In this document: piece by piece, positions 25,225-38,600 of the stretch
Numbering within the stretch: position 1 is the first letter of the stretch
How the letters are laid out: each line of letters begins with the position of its first letter
Source of the DNA: Undaria pinnatifida
Lineage: Eukaryota; Sar; Phaeophyceae; Laminariales; Alariaceae
Assembly (NCBI GenBank): GCA_012845835.1
Contig: JABAKD010000010.1
Coordinates: 7,632,597 to 7,696,596 of the forward strand
Length of the DNA: 64,000 bases
Direction: 5' to 3'
Notes under the pieces: model-generated
Seen by the model: the letters and a program-made list of their open reading frames with translations, nothing else
Told to the model about the DNA's origin: nothing
Database searches by the model: none
Translations under genes and position numbers: made by a program

Positions 25225-26837
25225 ATGGTCAACCACGGGCTGGACGAGGAGGAGATGGCCTTCAAGAAGTCCATGGAGGCGCAGAACGGGGACGACATCG
25301 ACGAACTCTTCAACTTTTCCGGCCAAGATGAGCTGGAGTTCGACACGAACGACTTGGATAACTTAGAGATGCTCCAGGTGAACAGCTCCGCCCCGCCTAC
25401 TCTGGAAGTGGCCACACCAGAAAACAAATCAGCTAGTTCGAAGCTTTCGTCCATATGCAAGAAATTTCGCGCTACGTGCCGAAGTCCGCCTCACAAGTGG
25501 TTCTTGGAAGGGTGCAGCTCACCCTTCATGCTACTCGCCGAGCATCTCACGGCGCTTCGCGTTTGGTGCACGCGATGTCTGCCTGGTCGGTGAAAACCCG
25601 ATGTGCTCCGTCTTGGGATTGTAGGGATGCGAGGGCCTATGACCATACGACTACGGCCATGCATAAAATTGGCACCCCCTCCCACGCCCCCACCGCAAGG
25701 CCAGCACAGCTAGACATTTTTTTGGTGGAAACAATGCGGATACAATCACTGCTGTTGTCGTGATAGGCGAGCGGGAGGTGCTGCCGTAAAGTGCCGTGTG
25801 CTACTGCAGAATTCCTCGTGTGCTGCAGCATTCCCTAACCTCGCGTCTTACTAGCAAGATGGGCATCTTCCAGAATGTAGCAACCCCCCTCCGTCCCACT
25901 CACTGCTGCCGTGCCCAATACATCGTATCAGTACAAAATCTGCTGCTGTAGACCGTAAACAATGGTAGGCCATCACCGTCTGGGCATTCCTCCGCCAAGC
26001 GCTCTTTCTCCCTCCCTTGCTTCCTCCCCCTCCCACCCCGCGCTCCCAACACACGTTTGTTTCGCGTCCTCCCCGGGGTCCTACGATGCCCTTGCATGAC
26101 ACGTAATACACTGGGACCTGGTACCGGTTTAACCCTCTTAGGAAGATGGAGCAATAGGTAGAGCGGCCACACAAATGAGAAGTGGGGTATCATCAACTGC
26201 CTAGTGTGTGCGCCATGCAGTGGAAGTAGTAACCCTGCTTGCACGCATGTCGTACCACTGCTTCAATTGAAAATTGGACACGAAAGTTATCATCCCTTAA
26301 CCCCTTTAGAGCCCCCAAATCCCTCCCTATACTAAATTCAAGAAAAATTGTCCCCAAAAAGGGTTCCAGTTGTAAAGGGGTTAACCGAACAGGCCGGGCT
26401 GCTTGCCTAGGTGCAGCAGCTGCTGTAAACATCATTGTGGTTTCGTCGCTTTTCCCCTATTAAGCCCACAAGGGGTTAAATCTGACGCGTCACCCCCCTC
26501 CCTCCCTCGCTCCCTCCCTCCCTCCCTCCTGAAGACCTACCGGTCAAACCTGGGGGAAACACCAGGTAGCCCGGGGAGAGCGGAAACGGGGCTCGGAAAA
26601 GACGACAGCAACGGGGTGGGCGGGGCGCTCGGGCGCAGCAACGGAGCAAGAGGAGTGGGGGGGGGGGCGGGGGCGGGGGCAGAACAGGAGGCGACACTGA
26701 TCGACACCGTACGGGAGGCTGAAGATCTGGAGGCGTTGTTGGAGGGGGGGTATTCTGGAGGAGGAGGTGCGGGGCGAGGGGGGGCGGCGGGAGGGGGGGG
26801 AGCGGGGGCAGGGATGGAGGGGAGCGGTCGGGCATGA
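25225..26837 (+). CDS. Candidate two-exon gene, acidic N-terminus, unknown function
   Basis: Weak model. Exon 25225-25377 opens with ATG (MVNHGLDEEEMAFKKSM) and is rich in Asp/Glu/Asn, ending at CCAG/GTGAAC. The same frame stays open to 25593. A second exon-like block, 26535-26837, follows a strong CT tract and AAG. It carries ATLIDTVREAEDLEALLEGG and then a Gly-rich tail, ending with TGA. The phases agree, but agreement by chance is one in three. A C-rich dispersed element and a TTAACCCC element lie in the proposed intron. I recognise no family, and the two blocks could belong to different genes. Confidence 0.3.
25623..25690 (+). repeat. GGGATGCGAGGG dispersed element, copy 1
   Basis: GGGATGCGAGGGCCTATGAC, then ACGACTACGGCCATGCAT, then a C-rich run. 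Related copies lie at 46063 and 52112, each also running into a C-rich tract. Confidence 0.7.
26297..26384 (+). mobile_element. 88-bp TTAACCCC-type element, reference copy
   Basis: The best-preserved member, with perfect 12-base inverted ends TTAACCCCTTTA and TAAAGGGGTTAA. The interior has GAGCCCCCAAATCCCTCCC, ACTAAATTCAAG, TTGTCCCCAAAAAGGGTTCC and AGTTG. It is too short to encode protein. The structure suggests a very small MITE, but no target-site duplication is obvious. Confidence 0.85.
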
Positions 26838-26981
26838 CGTGCTCAGTTTGGCTCGCTTGGTTTCGACGTACATATGGTGGGCTAGACGTAACGCACTGGC
26901 GTCCATCTTTTCTCTCGTTCTTCCTTTTGTTTTGTGTCGTTTTGCTCTGTTTTGAGAGGGCATGCAACCCGATGGACGAAC

Positions 26982-27069
26982 TTAATCCCTTTAGAGCTGC
27001 ACTGGCGTTTTGGGGGATAAAGTACTTGGAATTGGGATAGGATCAGTTATGCAGTGGTGAAAGGGTTAT
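26982..27069 (-). mobile_element. 88-bp TTAACCCC-type element, reversed copy
   Basis: On the minus strand it carries the family core CCAATTCCAAGTACTTTATC followed by CCCCCAAAACG. AACCCTTT and AAAGGGATTAA lie at its ends. Confidence 0.65.
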
Positions 27070-28623
27070 GAAGTAGATTTCCATCGCCATATGGTGATTT
27101 GAAAATGTATTTTAGCTCGGGCTGAATGAGTGCTTGCCGATGAATATAATAGCACCAAGCGAGAGAGGGTCTGGCGTTCCGCTCGGTGGATGTTGTATTA
27201 TTTCCCGTTCCGTTTTATTTTTCTTCTTTTTTGGATGGCGGTTTCCATGCAGAGTCATGGAGTTGCAGACCGCTTTTGCTGTATTCAGGTTTCAGTGGTG
27301 CTCTGTTGTTTCTTTTTCTATATGGCAAGACTGTGAAATGCCTGCAACCTGCCGAAATTGCCGAGAGACACCCCCCGGACTGCGCCGTGCTTTCATGCTC
27401 GATCTTCGAAATTCCCTGGTTGTTTATACTGGTTGTCTCCGAAACAGCAACACACTGGTTGCCTTCGTTTAACTGATTTTGTTCGAGTCAGCACCACTAG
27501 TTAGTTTGCAGTGGTATGTTTTTTTCCTTACCAGTACGTATTAGTTGCGCAAAAATAGTTTGTCGAACAAACTCCGGGTTGATGCCGGACAGGAGTGCAT
27601 TTTTGGTGGAATACCGAGGGATAGTTGCTCGAAATAAGCAGTGATTTTCCCTTTCGTCATGTCCGTGTGCATGTGGGAAATAACACAAGATGGCACCTAC
27701 AGTAGCGAAGACCCCTCTTGTACGGCGGTGTACTGGTAAATATGACACATGCGTGAAACTGGTATGTAGTCACGTGGCGCAGCAGATGTCTATGGTTGTT
27801 TGCTTTTTGAGGGGTTGCCCGATCGTGTGTGCCCCCCGCACGCAAGAGGGAAAGAGGGGGCTTTGATAACCCTTTTAAGAATTCCACACCCTTTTTTGTG
27901 GGAAAACTAGGAGGAATTAGTGTTAGCGAACATTGCTATTTGCATTGCTATTTTATCTCCTACATGGGAAGTAACCCCTTTAAACGTATTCCCGTTTCTG
28001 GGGGAAAACCACATGGAGTTGGTGTAGTTTTTTTTTTCAAGTGACAACAGGGTAACGCTGCGTTGGAAGCACAGGTGGCGCGGCGAGACCACCGGCATCG
28101 CCATGTTTCTTCTCGCCAACATCACGGCAAAGTTGTAAACTTTTTTTGGGAGATTTTGAGGGGATGTTGTGGGTTTCGATTATCCTTCGCGGCTCGGTGA
28201 GGCGGGACGCACTCCCTTGAAAAAGGGCCAGGTCGCGTGACTTCGCACGCGAAGTGCACGCGCCACCGAACCTGGCAGGGGCTCAAACGGGCGCTGTAGT
28301 GTACGGGCGGGCCTCCTGCGTGCCCCGCAGCCGAACGCACGAGAAAATGCCGGCAGCCGTCGGAGAACAGCTTGGAAATGTGCGAAAGAAATGCGTTTGC
28401 TAGGTAAACATATAATACAGCGATAACAGCCGTATCGCCCACACCAAGCAGCCTGGACTGGCGGATTTCGGCAAGTGTCGGCAATAACCTCCAAGGTGTG
28501 TTATACGACGCGCGCACACTGGTCAGCAAGGTGTTTGCTCGTACTGCAGCGCGTCCGCTCGATACACCTGATGAGACAGATCTCGTCTTTTGGTTTCGTC
28601 GATGTATTTCAACCAAGTGAAAA

Positions 28624-28713
28624 AAAGGGTTTAGACCCTTTTATAACTGCAAAAAGTGTCCAATAATTCCGAGTACTCTGTCCCCGAAAGCGTGCGCGCA
28701 GTTGTAAAGGGTT
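28624..28713 (+). mobile_element. 88-bp TTAACCCC-type element, diverged copy
   Basis: Begins AGGGTTTAGACCCTTTTATA, contains AATTCCGAGTACTCTGTCCC and ends CAGTTGTAAAGGGTTTTTGG. Further partial relatives lie at 29371-29430, 32282-32358 and 36022-36088. Confidence 0.6.
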
Positions 28714-29694
28714 TTTGGTCAAGCGCCATGTTTGTGTGCTGCTATCATACTTCGAGAAGTATTTATTAATGGCTACTCTCACAGCGATACCTTCTGCCCG
28801 GGGACGCATATGATGAACATGCATTGCCATTTTCACGAAGATCCTGACGATTGGAGTTCCTTTGATGGCCCTCTGGCGCATCTTGATAGTGTCAGTGTCG
28901 AGAAGAGAGGCAAGCCCTCGGCCAATCAGAGAGTGTTCCCTACTCCTATTGGGCCCCATAAATGTGGACCAAACAAAAATTGGCTGACGCCACAGAATCG
29001 GCCCGCTCTTAAGTAGAATGTAAGACAGTTAGCTTACGTAGAAGCTTTAAAAAAAGAAGAGTATACGTAGCCTAGGCGGTTGCCTCCAGTACGTAGAAAC
29101 CTGCAAGAAATCTACTCCCTTCTCGCTCCGCCAGAATAAGAAAGCTAGCATAGAGTCGGATTTCAAGCTTCCTGTGAGAGGACCGATACTTTTTTCCTTT
29201 CATAAAAAAAATCATAAAAATCTGATCTCTCGATCCAAGTCTTTCAACCGCAGGCTTGCACATAAAATTAGCGCGCAAGAGTGCACGAGTCTTGTATTAG
29301 TAGCTGGTAGCATGCTGTGTCCGTCGTGTGATACACGTTTTCTGCATTGTAGCCCACTCTTCTTGCCGACAGCATCCCCTACTTTATTAGATTCAAGTAA
29401 TTTTGTCCCCGTTTCCAGTTGTAAAGGACTCACGAAATAAGCCAATACTGAATAAGCCGGTCATCAAGGGTACAGCAGGGGGGCTATCCCCAATTTCCAC
29501 CACCGGGTCCGAGCCAGTCGCTCGAGAGTGATTCTGTACCTCACCGACAAACACATGTTCGGCGATGTTGTTGGTGCAGCGTAGCTAACCATCTCTTTTC
29601 ATGTTAATATCGAGAATGTTAAACAGCAGAGCGAAAGAAAGCCTGTGACCGCAAGGAACAGGGGGGGTCGCTCGCGCGAGCGAGTGACACCGAG

Positions 29695-29832
29695 CCACAG
29701 AAAAAAAAAGTGCCCAAAAAAGTGGCCAAAAGGGGATAATCCACAGAAAAAAAAAGTGCCCAAAAGTGGCCAAAAGGAAGGGGGTAATCTACAGAAAAAG
29801 TGCCCAAAAATGGCCAAAAGGGGGTAATCCAC
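29695..29832 (+). repeat. Three-copy A-rich minisatellite
   Basis: Units of about 40-50 bp built from CACAGAAAAA, AAGTGCCCAAAA, GTGGCCAAAAGG and GGTAATC, differing mainly in A-run length. Confidence 0.9.
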
Positions 29833-32638
29833 CCCCCCTACAGTAGCATTGGTCCGGTAGCCGATGCCGCTACGTACGGTAGGGGTGTGTACAGCCAAGA
29901 ATTCTGGGGCTCCTCTCACTTGGGGGGCATCGAAGACCTTGCGGTTGGAAGTGGCAAAGCTTAAGGGAGGGAGCGGTAGTGTATTTGGGGAGGGGGTGAA
30001 GAGGGCAGGGCCACGGAGAGTAGCGAGACGGCGGGGACTCTTTCCTCGCCACGACCGATAGCATTAGGCAGCAACACCGCACAGCCTTGTGCGCGTTGAA
30101 ACATACCAGGTACCAGGTACGCGCAGCAGTTACAAACCAGCCATTTGTGATGTGGACAGCGGGTTGTCGTTCGATGCTCCTTCGGAAGTGTACAGTGTAG
30201 GGGGGAGGACTTGGCCCCTGCGGCTGGAGGGGGCAGGGCCAGGAGAACAGGGAGGTATATATAGTATTTGTAGTTTTTGGTTGTTGGAAACATCGTTTCA
30301 CGCTTTCATCTGGATGTGTTGTGTTCTTTCATCACGTTTTTGGTTTTGGACACTCACGCTACATTGTCCGATGGCAAATGAAATAATAAATATCCGAAAA
30401 TGAGAAAAAACGAACGCGCAACCAACGACCAATCCCATCACGCGTGCCAAGACAATAGAGGGAGCACGCTGTCAGGCCAAACACTTTGTCCGACGCGGCT
30501 TCTCAATAAGACAATTATTAAATATTTTTGGGCCTTAATCGGGATGGTTGAGGAAAAAAAATGCCCAAGCTCACCACCCTTCTTCCACATAATATTTTCG
30601 TGCACATCGTGTCAATTTAACCCCTCCCTTGTAGTCGCAAAATAAGATGTATCACGCAGCTTGCAAAGAGGAGTATCGACCCTAAATTTGTCGAACTCGC
30701 AGCTAACCTTTAGAAGATTTTTCAGAAAACAAACTACTCAACCTCGCCGGATTTCTTCAATATATGCCTGGCAGGTATGTATTTATACGCTTGGGCAACG
30801 GGATTGCTCATCGGGTTGGCCTTGTTCCGCAGTACTACAGTAGTGTATGAAAACCGGTGATTCTGGGTTAGGTCTGGAGCTCCTCAGGTGAGGAGCCCGG
30901 GGAAAACTTGGTGCACGCCTGGCGTAGCATGCCTCCCATAGCCTACTGTAAGTATACAACCAAAAATGCTGTGAACACACACATACATGAGGTTCCAACG
31001 ACTCCTTGACGATGTAGCCATGTAGACTATATACCGGAGCAGTGTAATAGTAGAAAATACCGTAAGAAACAGATGTATTGCATCTTGTTCGAAATTCGCT
31101 ACATACTCCAGAAGTACGCCAAAACCCACCATCACATACAGTGAAAAAACTTACCCATGCATGAGTACCAATAACCCTGATAAAGCCACCCACCCACAAA
31201 CCATCCGCCATGTACATGCACTGCAGCAGTAGTATAGTAGAAAGTACAACAAGAAACAGATATTTGCTCAAAAATCGCCACCTAAAGAGTACACAAGCAC
31301 CCCATTATGGTACCCTACTACTACCTAATAAAGCATCACTTAATGAGAGGTTATTATTAATAGGACATCAAACTGTTCAGAATAATGATTGGCATGTTAA
31401 TTGGTTCTACATGATATATAGGTAACAAAACATAATGTCATATATTAATTTTGATTTATGAAACTTACTCAAGACGGGCGATAGATGTAGTACGCAGTTT
31501 TTGCAAAGATGAGTATCGACCCTAAATTCGTCGAACTTACAGCTGACGTCGTCAGAAAAATTTGATGAAATATATATCCGAGGATGTACTCCCTGCCATC
31601 GAAGGATACCCCGCCCAGCCGTCGACCTCGCTAGCCCAGGAGAGAGCGAAAAGAGATATAGCATTACTCGTGGGGTACTATAACCCCAGTGGGAATCCTC
31701 GCCAAATGGTGGCGTGACGCATCGGGCCGGGCCAGGCTCAAACGGGCTGTTCCGTATCAACAAGCCATTACACGCAGCTTGCAAATACGACTATCAACGA
31801 CGTCATCGATATCACGAACGAGGTGTCTTTCTACCTTTTCGTAAAAACAGGCACGCGACAATGTCGCGTCCCTTGCCCTCGCCACCTCCACGCACCCCCC
31901 CTCCCGCGCTACCCATCATCCCCTCCTCGAGCCCCCTAGCCACCACCAAGTCCAAAAAGCCACCTCAAAACGGATGCCGCCAATGCCCGGTGATAATAAA
32001 TACACCCCCCCTCGCGCGCCCCCACCACCTCTTCTCCGAGCCCCCTCGCCCACCACGAACCCAAAAGCAGCCACCCTAGAACCTCGATCGCTTGCCGCGT
32101 CGAAGCTAATAAACATCCGGCTCCGACTACTGCTGCCTCCAAGCCCCCGAGCGCGTGCACGAGGACTTGGAAATGATGAACGATCGCGTTCGCTTCGACG
32201 GCGGCCCTCTTCAGCGGCGGAGAAGCCGGGGGTGGTAAACGACGGGAAAAACAAGCGACGGGCGGAGTGGAAATAATCGTGACCCTTTTCGAATGGCGAA
32301 AAAATTCTTATAAATTTCCAAGTACTTTGTCCCGAACATCGTGGGGCGTTTTAAAGGCGACAGACGCCGATGGGTGGTGGAGGTAGTGGTGGTGGAAGGA
32401 GGGGGAAGAGGGTGTGTGTGTGGCGCGCTGTACCTTGGCCGGGCTTCGACTAAAGGCTGAATCTACTTGATCATAAAACATTAACACTGACCGCCTGGGA
32501 TTTTCAAGCCACACGATTTTCAGCGAAAGGGAGATTTCACAGCAAAAAACGAACGAAACAGAGTAATGGGGTGATTTAAACACCCAAAACACCTTGACTA
32601 ACGCTGCAGTGGGAGCGTGCTCCAACGCAAGCGCATTC

Positions 32639-35552
32639 TCACCTCAAGTCTAACTCCCTGAAATCAGCCCCGATTCCCGCTGTGCGCTTTGCGCGGCTGT
32701 TCTCCGCTTCCGAGACCTCGCTCCGCGATACACGATCCTCACAAAACTTCCGCTCCAAAACGAGGCGAGGGGCGGGGCTTCGGGTCCTTTCGAGCAATCC
32801 AGATGAGGGCGGCGAGCTTTGATCCGCATTACCGGCGCAATCGCCATTCTCATCACCCTGTTCGGACGCATCCGCGGATCTTTCCAGCCCCATCCTGTTG
32901 GTGGTAGTAGGGGTCGGTACCCGCGCACCCCCTCGCGCTCCGCTTTGCTGCCCGCTTTTTCTAGCACTATCGCAAGACGCCGTGCCTCTGGGTTCGTCCT
33001 CGTCCCTAAAGCGGAGGGGGGATTTCCTCGCTCTTTGCGGCCGCCTCCCTTGCGACCTTTCCGCGGGGCTGCCGGCACCCTGGACCCCCGCCCCTTCCCT
33101 CCCCCGCGTATTTTCCGACAACAGCAATCTGACGTTCGCCCCTCCCTCCTGCTCCCCTTCCCTCGCCCCCTGCCCCTCTCGCCGACGTCTCTTGTTACGT
33201 CTGCACGCTCCGTCCGCAGAAGGCGAGCCACCGACGAACTCGGGCGAGTCGGCCAGCTGCCCCAGCGCGCGCTGCTGCTTTCTCTTGCGGCGCAACTCGA
33301 TGAGAATCTCCTTCCCGGGGTTATCAGGGACGCGTCCCGACTCTGCCCCGCCGCAGGTAGAGCCACCGGTCTGCCGCCCCTGACCCCCTTTGCATCTGCC
33401 ACCGCCGCCACCACCACCACCACCACCACCACTGCTGTCACCGTCACCTCCACCGTCGCCGGCTCCACCGCCGTCGCCACCACGGCAGGGTATACTTTGA
33501 CACGGCGAGGACACGACCTCGCCCCTTTTCAACCCGCCAGCGTCGACGAGATGCTGCCGAAGAACAGATGCCGCAGTTTCAGGTTGATCCGTTCCTTTTC
33601 CCGTCCCTAAGCGTGATAAGCGGCCGCGAACCGCTTCGGCGGGTTGCCCTGGCGTGCTACGGCGTCGTGGAGGCGATCTTCCCGGCACGGTCGCGCTCGC
33701 ACCCGGGAAGGCCGCGGGTTCTCGTTCTCGAGACGGTGAAGGCGGAGGAAGCGCCGCAGGCGCCACCACTGGCACCGCCGCTGCCGCCCCGTGCATGTTC
33801 TCCTTCGTCGCCGTGGAGTCCGCGCCGTTGCTGCGTCGCTCGCCATAGGTGAGACGGGTGGGAGAATCCCCGCCTCGTCGGCGCAAGGGGATGAGCTCAC
33901 CTTCACAGGTCGGCGCGGGCTCTCGGTGTTTCGGCAGCAAGATCTTATTCCTGCCCGGCGAGTGTATCGTGTGGGCGTCCCCGGCCCCGCCGCCTACCCC
34001 GGCGGGGTCACGGGTATGACCGTCGTTGCGGTTACGCCGCCCGATGACGGCGAGGTGCTCGCGAGCGCCATGGCTTGGCGGCGATTGGCTCACGTCTGTC
34101 GCCATCGTCTTCGCTACCACGGCCGTCGCCACCGCCGCCACAGCAGCAGGAGCAACAGCAGTAGCGGCAGAGGCAGCAGGAGCAATAGCAGAGGCAGCAA
34201 CATCAGCAGTAGCTGCCGCCATCAACGGTGGTGTGGAAGGGAGGTTACCGCTGGACGCTTCGGCTGAGCCGAAAGGCCCTGGCGCCACTGCCCTTTTGTG
34301 TGCCCTGCCCTGAGCAACCTGAGCAGCAGCTTCAGCTCCACGGCTGTCAGCTTCAGCTCCACCATGAGTAGCAGCGGCACTGTCTACCTCGTCGTCTGCG
34401 GCGGTCCAGCCCTGGAGCGCCAGCAGCACCTCAAAGTTGGGGTCGGCGGCCACGGAGATGCGGTGTTGTTCGCCAGCGCAGTGCTGCCAAGTACAAAGTC
34501 AGCGGCAAGGGCACACAAAGTGATAAGTCGCAGACAATATATCAGTCGCGGCAAGCTATTACAGCAAGTTGCGCGCATGCCTTACGCGGCGTTTTGCGCG
34601 TTTGTGTGCGACCGCTGCGTTTGTGGCTCCACGTTTTTTCTATTGGGGGAAAAAAAACGAGTCAATTTTTTTGCTGGCTTACTTGTCCACTCACTAAATA
34701 ACTAGCCGTGAAGTTCAGCCAACTTACAGTCGAAGCCGCTCGGCAGGGGTGCCACTATTTGCCCGGCGTGTGAAAACACGCGTCACGACCGCTATTGACG
34801 CCGCGGGAGCGCGTTGCTGTCACCAGGCAAATAGTCGACCCGGGGGGCAAGAAACAGTCTGCCACAAGGGGCATGCTCAGCGGTATTGATGAAACTCCTC
34901 CTCTTCCTCCTCGCGCAGCAGCAACAGCTCATGGCAAAGCTGAACGTGCCGCGAACCAGCCTACGAGATAAAGATACCAGGTATACTTCGAGGCGTAATA
35001 AACTGTCCTGGCATCTAAAACAAAGCATCAAATGCGGCACGAGTCCGCAGCACGTCTCTTGGCGGAAAAACCGTTCTTCGTCGCAACGAGCAAATCAAAT
35101 ACTTTGGTACCGGCTAGTGGTACCGAAGTACCGGCAATGTTCGGCGAAACATGCGCAGTCGGTATCATACCAACCACTCCGCCGGAACGTCTCTCCTGCC
35201 ACACTACGTACCAGGGTACAACCCACCGTCTCACCTCAGACATTGTCCCAACGTACTGTTTCTCGCAGCACTCGCACCACCCTCCCCGTCGCGCCTTCCG
35301 CGGCCCAGGGGGTGTCCGATCGGCGACCTTTCCTGCGCCGCTCTGCGCGTGTTTCTTCTTTACCCTCAGTACCTCGCGCTCCCACTGTTGGGGCGTAGGT
35401 AAAGCGGGAGGGGGAGATAAGCGGAAGGAAGGAGGGAGGGAGGGAGAGAGTTGGTCAAACCACATTTTTCACGCGCACACCACAGTAGGAAGTACTAGGG
35501 TAGCGTTAACTATTAATAGTACTGAAATGGTAGTAGTATACTTCGAAGTAAT

Positions 35553-35586
<34 letters not shown>

Positions 35587-35611
35587 CAGCAGTAGAAGTA
35601 GTAGTAGTAGC

Positions 35612-35643
<32 letters not shown>

Positions 35644-38600
35644 CAGTAGGAGTAGTAGCAGTAGTATTAGTAGTAGTAGAAACAGCAGTAGTAGCAGTAG
35701 CAGCAGCAGTAGTAGTAATAGTAGCAGTAGGGCAGTGTATATAGTAGAGGTAGCATCGCGGTGTCACCTGCTCTCGCGGCGTGAACGGGCAGATACCGGG
35801 AGGGGCGTCGGTGTGCAGGTTGCACTTGCGCAGAAGTTCCGGTGGAAACGCCTGCAGACGCGAGCGAGCGCGCGCGCGGGTGGGGGGGGGGCACGCGAAC
35901 ATAAATCACAAAAGTTTAACAATACTTTAATATTCCACATGGCGGGTGACGAGTTAGGTTCGTGCAATGAATATTTCGCTTCGCTGGCAGTTGACACAAT
36001 CTGCATGTCCGGCGGACGCGAAATCATCCCACGTTAATTCCAGGTACTTGGTCGCCAAAAACGTGGGAGCAGTTTTAAAGGGGGTTAGAAGCATGCTCCG
36101 TCTGAGGCTTGGCGGTCGCGGGGGGGTGGCAACAAGCGGATAGACGCGGCCAGAAGAAGTGTCTCCAAGGGAGCGGTTATTCCGAGCATCGAGACATGGC
36201 GCGGTCATCTCAGACGCGAAAAAGGAGACTTGACTCGCCGAAGAGAAGGACGCCATCGGACAAAAATAATCGCACGGTAGTATGTAGGAGATAGAGAGGT
36301 GTGGTTGTCGCTAGGAATCCGCGCAGCAGGATATTTGTGACAGTCATAAAGTTGTGTCCGTTTGTTGATGTGCTAACCTTGGAGAACCGTAATGTACATG
36401 CGAATTCATGTCGGCGGTCGGCGGTCGTAGCATCGGGTTCAACCGGCTCGAAAGGGGTCTCTATCGTCCTACTCGGCTCCTCCCCCTACTTACATAGAGG
36501 GTCTCTATCATTTGACGCGGTGTGAATGAACAAGTTCAAATGAAAACATTAGGATCGCCCAAAATACCGCTCAAAATACCAAACAATATGCATCTGCGTA
36601 CACTGCCCGAACACGAAGTACCGGTATGTATTACCTGCACCCGATCGGGCTCCAGTCCGTCCATGTCCTTGATAACCACTCGGGGGTGCTCCTGGGACTT
36701 AAACCTGCTTGTACTGCCCGCTTGGTGCCCACGCGATATCAACGGTCTTGCGGTCGCTTTCCCCTGCTGAAACGACGCCAACAGGGGCGGGGGCGAAAGT
36801 GGTCAAGGTACTAGTAGCTATTTTTCGTGTCAAAACAGCACTTTTTTTCAGGGCTTTTCGCGGGTCGGGTCGCTTCTCGCAGGTCAGGTCGGATCAGGGT
36901 GGCCCGCCTCGACTCTTGAGAGTTGAACAGTAACTTTAACCCATATCGAACCAACCCGTGACAATTCCAACACCTCTAAGCCAGACCAGACTCGATCCGC
37001 GAGATTTCGAAAATCTTCTGACCCGACCCGCGGGTCCGGTCATTAACCGAGAAATGTCTTCTTCCTTTTCAACTTTTGATGCTCTGCGTCACGGGTGCAC
37101 CATATTTTTCCAAGGCTCCTCGCCTGAGGAGGTCTTATCTACTCTCAAGTATCGGAGTAGCAAAGGGGTTAAAATAAATATCTACACACCTTGTTGGCTG
37201 TCGCCTTCGACTCCAACCCTTCCAGCCAGAGTCTAAACACCTGGCCTGGCAAAACTAGGGCGTGGAGCCGGTGCGCCCGGTCCGTGATCGACGCCAGCGG
37301 CTGCCGCACCGTCTCCGCCTCCGCCGTCGGCTCCGGCTCGGACTGAGCCTGGGAGACCTGCCATAGCCACATTTGGACAGGTTCTGTTGGCATCACGCTT
37401 GGCTTTGTATACAACATGCTGGCCTTGGTTGAGATGAACATATCAACGGAAGTTGCAGCTGGCACTGATGCTACTTGGTGCTACTGCTATATGCCTGCTG
37501 CTATGCTGCTGTCTTAACTTATTTCTGCGCCATGTCAACCTTCACCTGCCCACCTGCCTGTCTCTTATTTCTGCGCCATGTCAACCTTCACCTGCCCACC
37601 TGCCTGTCTCTAACTCGGACCACAATTACCGGGGCCTTTCACGGGTCGGGTCACTTCCCGCGGGTCGGGTTGGGCCAGGGTGGCCCGATCCGTCCCGCGA
37701 GATTTGAAACCCCACTCATTTGACCCGGCCCAACCCGTAAGAGTTCGAACACATCCGGACCCGACCCGATTTGACCGGCGAGATTCTCAAAGCCTCCTGG
37801 CCTGGCCCGCGCGTCGGGTCGTGACCCGTGAACAGTCCTGAGCATCACAAAAGGTTCTTATATCCCGTTCGCCCTCATCCGACAAAGGAAAGCGGTCAGT
37901 TTTCTTTACTTTCTGTGTATACGCGCAAAAGAACAAAAAGCCGAACCGCGGCTCACGAGCTCACCATTCGGTGAATGCGGTCTCGTCGGCGACTGTACAT
38001 GGGGTTAGCCGCAGCCGCCGTTGCACCACCACCACACTCTCCGGGCGTTCTGTCTGCTCCTCCTGCTGTCGCTGCTGCTGTGGCCACGACGCACACCGTC
38101 ACGTCGGCGCCCAAGAACCCCCTGGTCTTTAAGCCCAGTCGCTTGGTTCTCGTCGTCAGGTCATCACAGTTTTCCACCCGAGGGTCGATGTAGAACGTGT
38201 CCTGAGTTCCCGGAGCAAGCCCGGGTGATAGACGGAGCAGAGCACGGAGAACGTTCTTTGGCTTAAGAGACGATAGTCCAACACGTTATATTCGCACTTG
38301 TCAGTACACTATTACACTCACGTCAAGCTCGCTCTTGCGTAAACCTCTACATTGAAGTATGATAGGACAGTACCCTCTCCACACCTTTGGGTGAAAGCTT
38401 CCCGTACAAGAGCATTCGGTGGGTGCTTCAGGCGGCGACCGTCCATCGTGCGTAAGGTGTACCAGGTGAGTAAGCATTCGGGGGGGGGGGGGGGGGGGCG
38501 TTGCTTTCGCCAGAGGGATGTTTTGTGGTTTCGATAGGCGTGAACGGCCATGATGGATTCGAGTCGACGGTTTCGAGCCACAGCAGAGCAAAAACCCGCA

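Larger units (their letters stand above)
26838..32638. other. About 5.8 kb without a supported gene
   Basis: Mostly repeat copies: TTAACCCC elements, the 29.7-kb minisatellite, and TTGCAAA elements at about 30647, 31481 and 31768. Minus ORFs at 28122-28616 and 28609-28959 stay open for about 120-165 codons, but I recognise no family and see no exon structure. A piece at 29100-29165 resembles 44080-44175 (CTCGCTCCGCCAGA, GGATTTCA). Confidence 0.4.

Noticed and set aside
32819-33610. 263-codon plus-strand ORF
   Set aside because: Antisense shadow of the last DBF4-like exon, open because of high GC content. The minus frame continues the zinc finger in phase.
36641-36766. Alternative minus frame reading ESDRKTVDIAWAPSGQYKQ
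   Set aside because: It looks protein-like but ends at a stop, and it is out of phase with both neighbouring exons. The chosen frame carries DBF4 motif M and joins both sides.
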